Made by a program: the position numbers and the translations under genes. A stretch of DNA of 64,000 bases, taken from positions 172,540 through 236,539 of the forward strand of contig CALUJY010000003.1 in NCBI GenBank assembly GCA_944321085.1, given 5' to 3'. Shown in pieces: positions 62,562 to 64,000 of this stretch. The notes below the pieces were generated by a model, which saw nothing but the letters and a program-made list of their open reading frames with translations, was not told where the DNA came from and did not search any database. Numbering within the stretch: position 1 is the stretch's first letter; each line of letters begins with the position of its first letter. Source of the DNA: an uncultured Barnesiella sp. GTDB lineage: Bacteria; Bacteroidota; Bacteroidia; Bacteroidales; Barnesiellaceae_A.

Positions 62562-63467
62562 ATGAAAGGCATAGTATTGGCAGGAGGTTCAGGGACGAGG
62601 TTATACCCGATAACCAAGGGTGTAAGCAAGCAGATGCTTCCCATCTACGACAAGCCGATGATCTATTATCCCATCTCGGTGTTGATGCTGGCAGGGATAC
62701 GCGACATATTAATCATCTCCACGCCTCACGACCTTCCGGGCTTCAAGCGTCTGTTAGGCGACGGGAGCGACTACGGCGTTCGTTTCGAATATGCCGAGCA
62801 ACCCAGCCCCGACGGTTTAGCCCAATCGTTTATCATCGGGGAGACATTCATCGGCGACGACTCGGTTTGTTTAGTCTTAGGCGATAATATCTTTCACGGA
62901 GCAGGCTTCTCGGCACTATTGAAAGAAGCCGTGAGGGATGTTGAGGAAGAAGGTAATGCCACCGTCTTCGGATACTGGGTCGACGACCCGGAACGATACG
63001 GTGTAGCCGAGTTCGACGCAGAAGGCCGCTGCCTGTCGATAGAAGAGAAGCCGGCCGTAGCGAAATCCAACTATGCCGTGGTGGGACTTTACTTTTACCC
63101 CAATAGCGTTGTAGAGGTAGCCAAGCATATCAAGCCGTCGGCACGAGGCGAGTTAGAGATAACCACAGTCAACCAACACTACCTGCAAGAGCGGAAGCTG
63201 AAAGTACAGACCTTAGGTCGGGGATTTGCATGGCTCGACACCGGCACCCACGACTCGTTGTCGGAAGCCTCAGTCTTCATCGAAGTGATAGAGAAACGTC
63301 AAGGGTTGAAAATCGCCTGTTTGGAAGATATAGCTTACCGCAAAGGCTGGATAAGCCGCGAGAAGATGATAGAGTTGGCACAACCCATGCTGAAAAACCA
63401 ATACGGACAATACCTGCAGAAAGTCATCTCAGAGATAGACCAGACAGGGAAAGAGAATCTCGATTAA
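62562..63467 (+). CDS. rfbA: Glucose-1-phosphate thymidylyltransferase
   Basis: Encodes 301 residues, normal for RfbA/RmlA. It makes dTDP-glucose, the first step to dTDP-rhamnose and other dTDP-6-deoxysugars. The start [20 protein letters not shown] is the nucleotide-binding signature, followed by [39 protein letters not shown] and [10 protein letters not shown]. The next gene starts 3 bp after the stop. Its product could also feed the FdtA/FdtB cassette at 20178-22136. Confidence 0.97.
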   Translation: MKGIVLAGGSGTRLYPITKGVSKQMLPIYDKPMIYYPISVLMLAGIRDILIISTPHDLPGFKRLLGDGSDYGVRFEYAEQPSPDGLAQSFIIGETFIGDDSVCLVLGDNIFHGAGFSALLKEAVRDVEEEGNATVFGYWVDDPERYGVAEFDAEGRCLSIEEKPAVAKSNYAVVGLYFYPNSVVEVAKHIKPSARGELEITTVNQHYLQERKLKVQTLGRGFAWLDTGTHDSLSEASVFIEVIEKRQGLKIACLEDIAYRKGWISREKMIELAQPMLKNQYGQYLQKVISEIDQTGKENLD

Positions 63468-63470
63468 AAA

Positions 63471-64000
63471 ATGGAAGTCATCAAGACGTCGATAGAAGGC
63501 GTTGTAATTATAGAGCCCCGCATATTCAAGGACGCCAGGGGCTACTTTTACGAGTCCTATTCACAGAAAGAATTCGACGAAAAAGTCCGACCGATACACT
63601 TCGTTCAAGACAACGAAAGCAAGTCGAGCTACGGAGTAATGCGCGGGCTGCACTTTCAACGGCCTCCCTACACACAAAGCAAATTAGTCCGCTGCGTCCG
63701 CGGTCGTGTCCTCGACGTCGCCGTCGACATCCGCAAAGGCTCCCCCACCTACGGACAGCACGTCGCCGTAGAGCTGAGCGAAGAGAACCACCGTCAGTTC
63801 TTCATTCCCCGCGGCTTCGCCCACGGCTTTGCCGTACTGAGCGAGACCACCGTTTTCCAATACAAGTGCGACAACTACTACGCCCCGCAATCCGAAGGCG
63901 GCATCAGCATCCTCGATACCGGCTTAGGCATCGATTGGCACCTGCCCCAAGAAGCCGCCCTGCTGAGCGAGAAAGACACACGCCACCCCCTGCTCAGCGA
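63471..64000 (+). CDS. rfbC: dTDP-4-dehydrorhamnose 3,5-epimerase (3' end outside window)
   Basis: About 176 of the usual 185-190 residues are visible. The cupin fold carries FKDARGYFYESY, FVQDNESKSSYGVMRGLHFQ with the catalytic His, VRCVRGRVLDVAVDIRKGSPTYG, FFIPRGFAHGF and KCDNYYAP. It epimerises dTDP-4-keto-6-deoxyglucose on the way to rhamnose. Third codon positions are notably C-rich (GTC, ATC, CGC, CCC), unlike most genes in this window. rfbD and rfbB probably follow beyond the edge. Confidence 0.95.
   Translation, partial: MEVIKTSIEGVVIIEPRIFKDARGYFYESYSQKEFDEKVRPIHFVQDNESKSSYGVMRGLHFQRPPYTQSKLVRCVRGRVLDVAVDIRKGSPTYGQHVAVELSEENHRQFFIPRGFAHGFAVLSETTVFQYKCDNYYAPQSEGGISILDTGLGIDWHLPQEAALLSEKDTRHPLLS

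Overview
The window is a chromosomal segment of a member of the Bacteroidales (Bacteroidota), roughly half G+C. Three things point there. Many genes are preceded by the Bacteroidota sigma-factor -7 element TAnnTTTG, usually with a TTG/TTTG element about 20 nt upstream. Several families are typical of the phylum: PorX and PorW/SprE of the type IX secretion system (T9SS), a 308-residue NusB, DUF5606, DUF4491, DUF5103, a NigD-like lipoprotein and Bacteroidota-type LptD. Gene order nusB / yajC / YbbR / coaE / DUF5606 also fits the order. I cannot name the species. No IS element, integrase, CRISPR array or rRNA operon was found.

Layout. 1-6541 (minus): one apparent operon, aroA - small Cys-rich membrane protein - zinc/manganese-type ABC permease - porW - porX, with porX running off the left edge. 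6950-14527: two divergent secreted proteins, a 1500-residue beta-rich protein (minus) and an M6 metalloprotease (plus). Both end in T9SS sorting-like C-termini, so the T9SS regulators have plausible cargo next door. 14966-18654 (minus): DUF5606, coaE, YbbR, yajC, nusB. 18790-23047 (plus): an AlbA_2 protein, a two-helix membrane protein, a three-gene amino-sugar cassette (two FdtA-type ketoisomerase paralogues plus an aminotransferase) and nadC. 23176-28214 (minus): a frameshifted S41 peptidase, a WG-repeat protein, smpB, a Yip1-like protein and a cation diffusion facilitator. 28511-40745 (plus): rpe, a hydrolase, a copper ATPase with a small HMA protein, the (p)ppGpp synthetase/hydrolase, a 7TM-HD phosphodiesterase, psd-pssA and umuD-umuC. 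40752-49829: a glycosyltransferase, DUF4491, ilvE, an HD protein, lptD, an RNA m5C methyltransferase and DUF5103. 50193-53146: tRNA-Met(CAT), an ECF sigma factor with an anti-sigma-like protein predicted to span both membranes, and a NigD-like lipoprotein. 53409-60971: ffh, folD, nfo, an acetyltransferase, a UvrD/PcrA helicase and nspC. 60972-62561 has no convincing protein gene but holds a candidate small RNA, a long perfect hairpin and a long leader for rfbA-rfbC at the right edge.

The points most worth following are the sigma / dual-membrane anti-sigma pair at 50444-52274, the porW-porX genes embedded in an aroA operon beside T9SS-tagged products, the degenerate repeat arrays at the 3' ends of both tagged genes, the paired ketoisomerases in which one copy has lost a catalytic histidine, and the candidate small RNA at 61277-61375.
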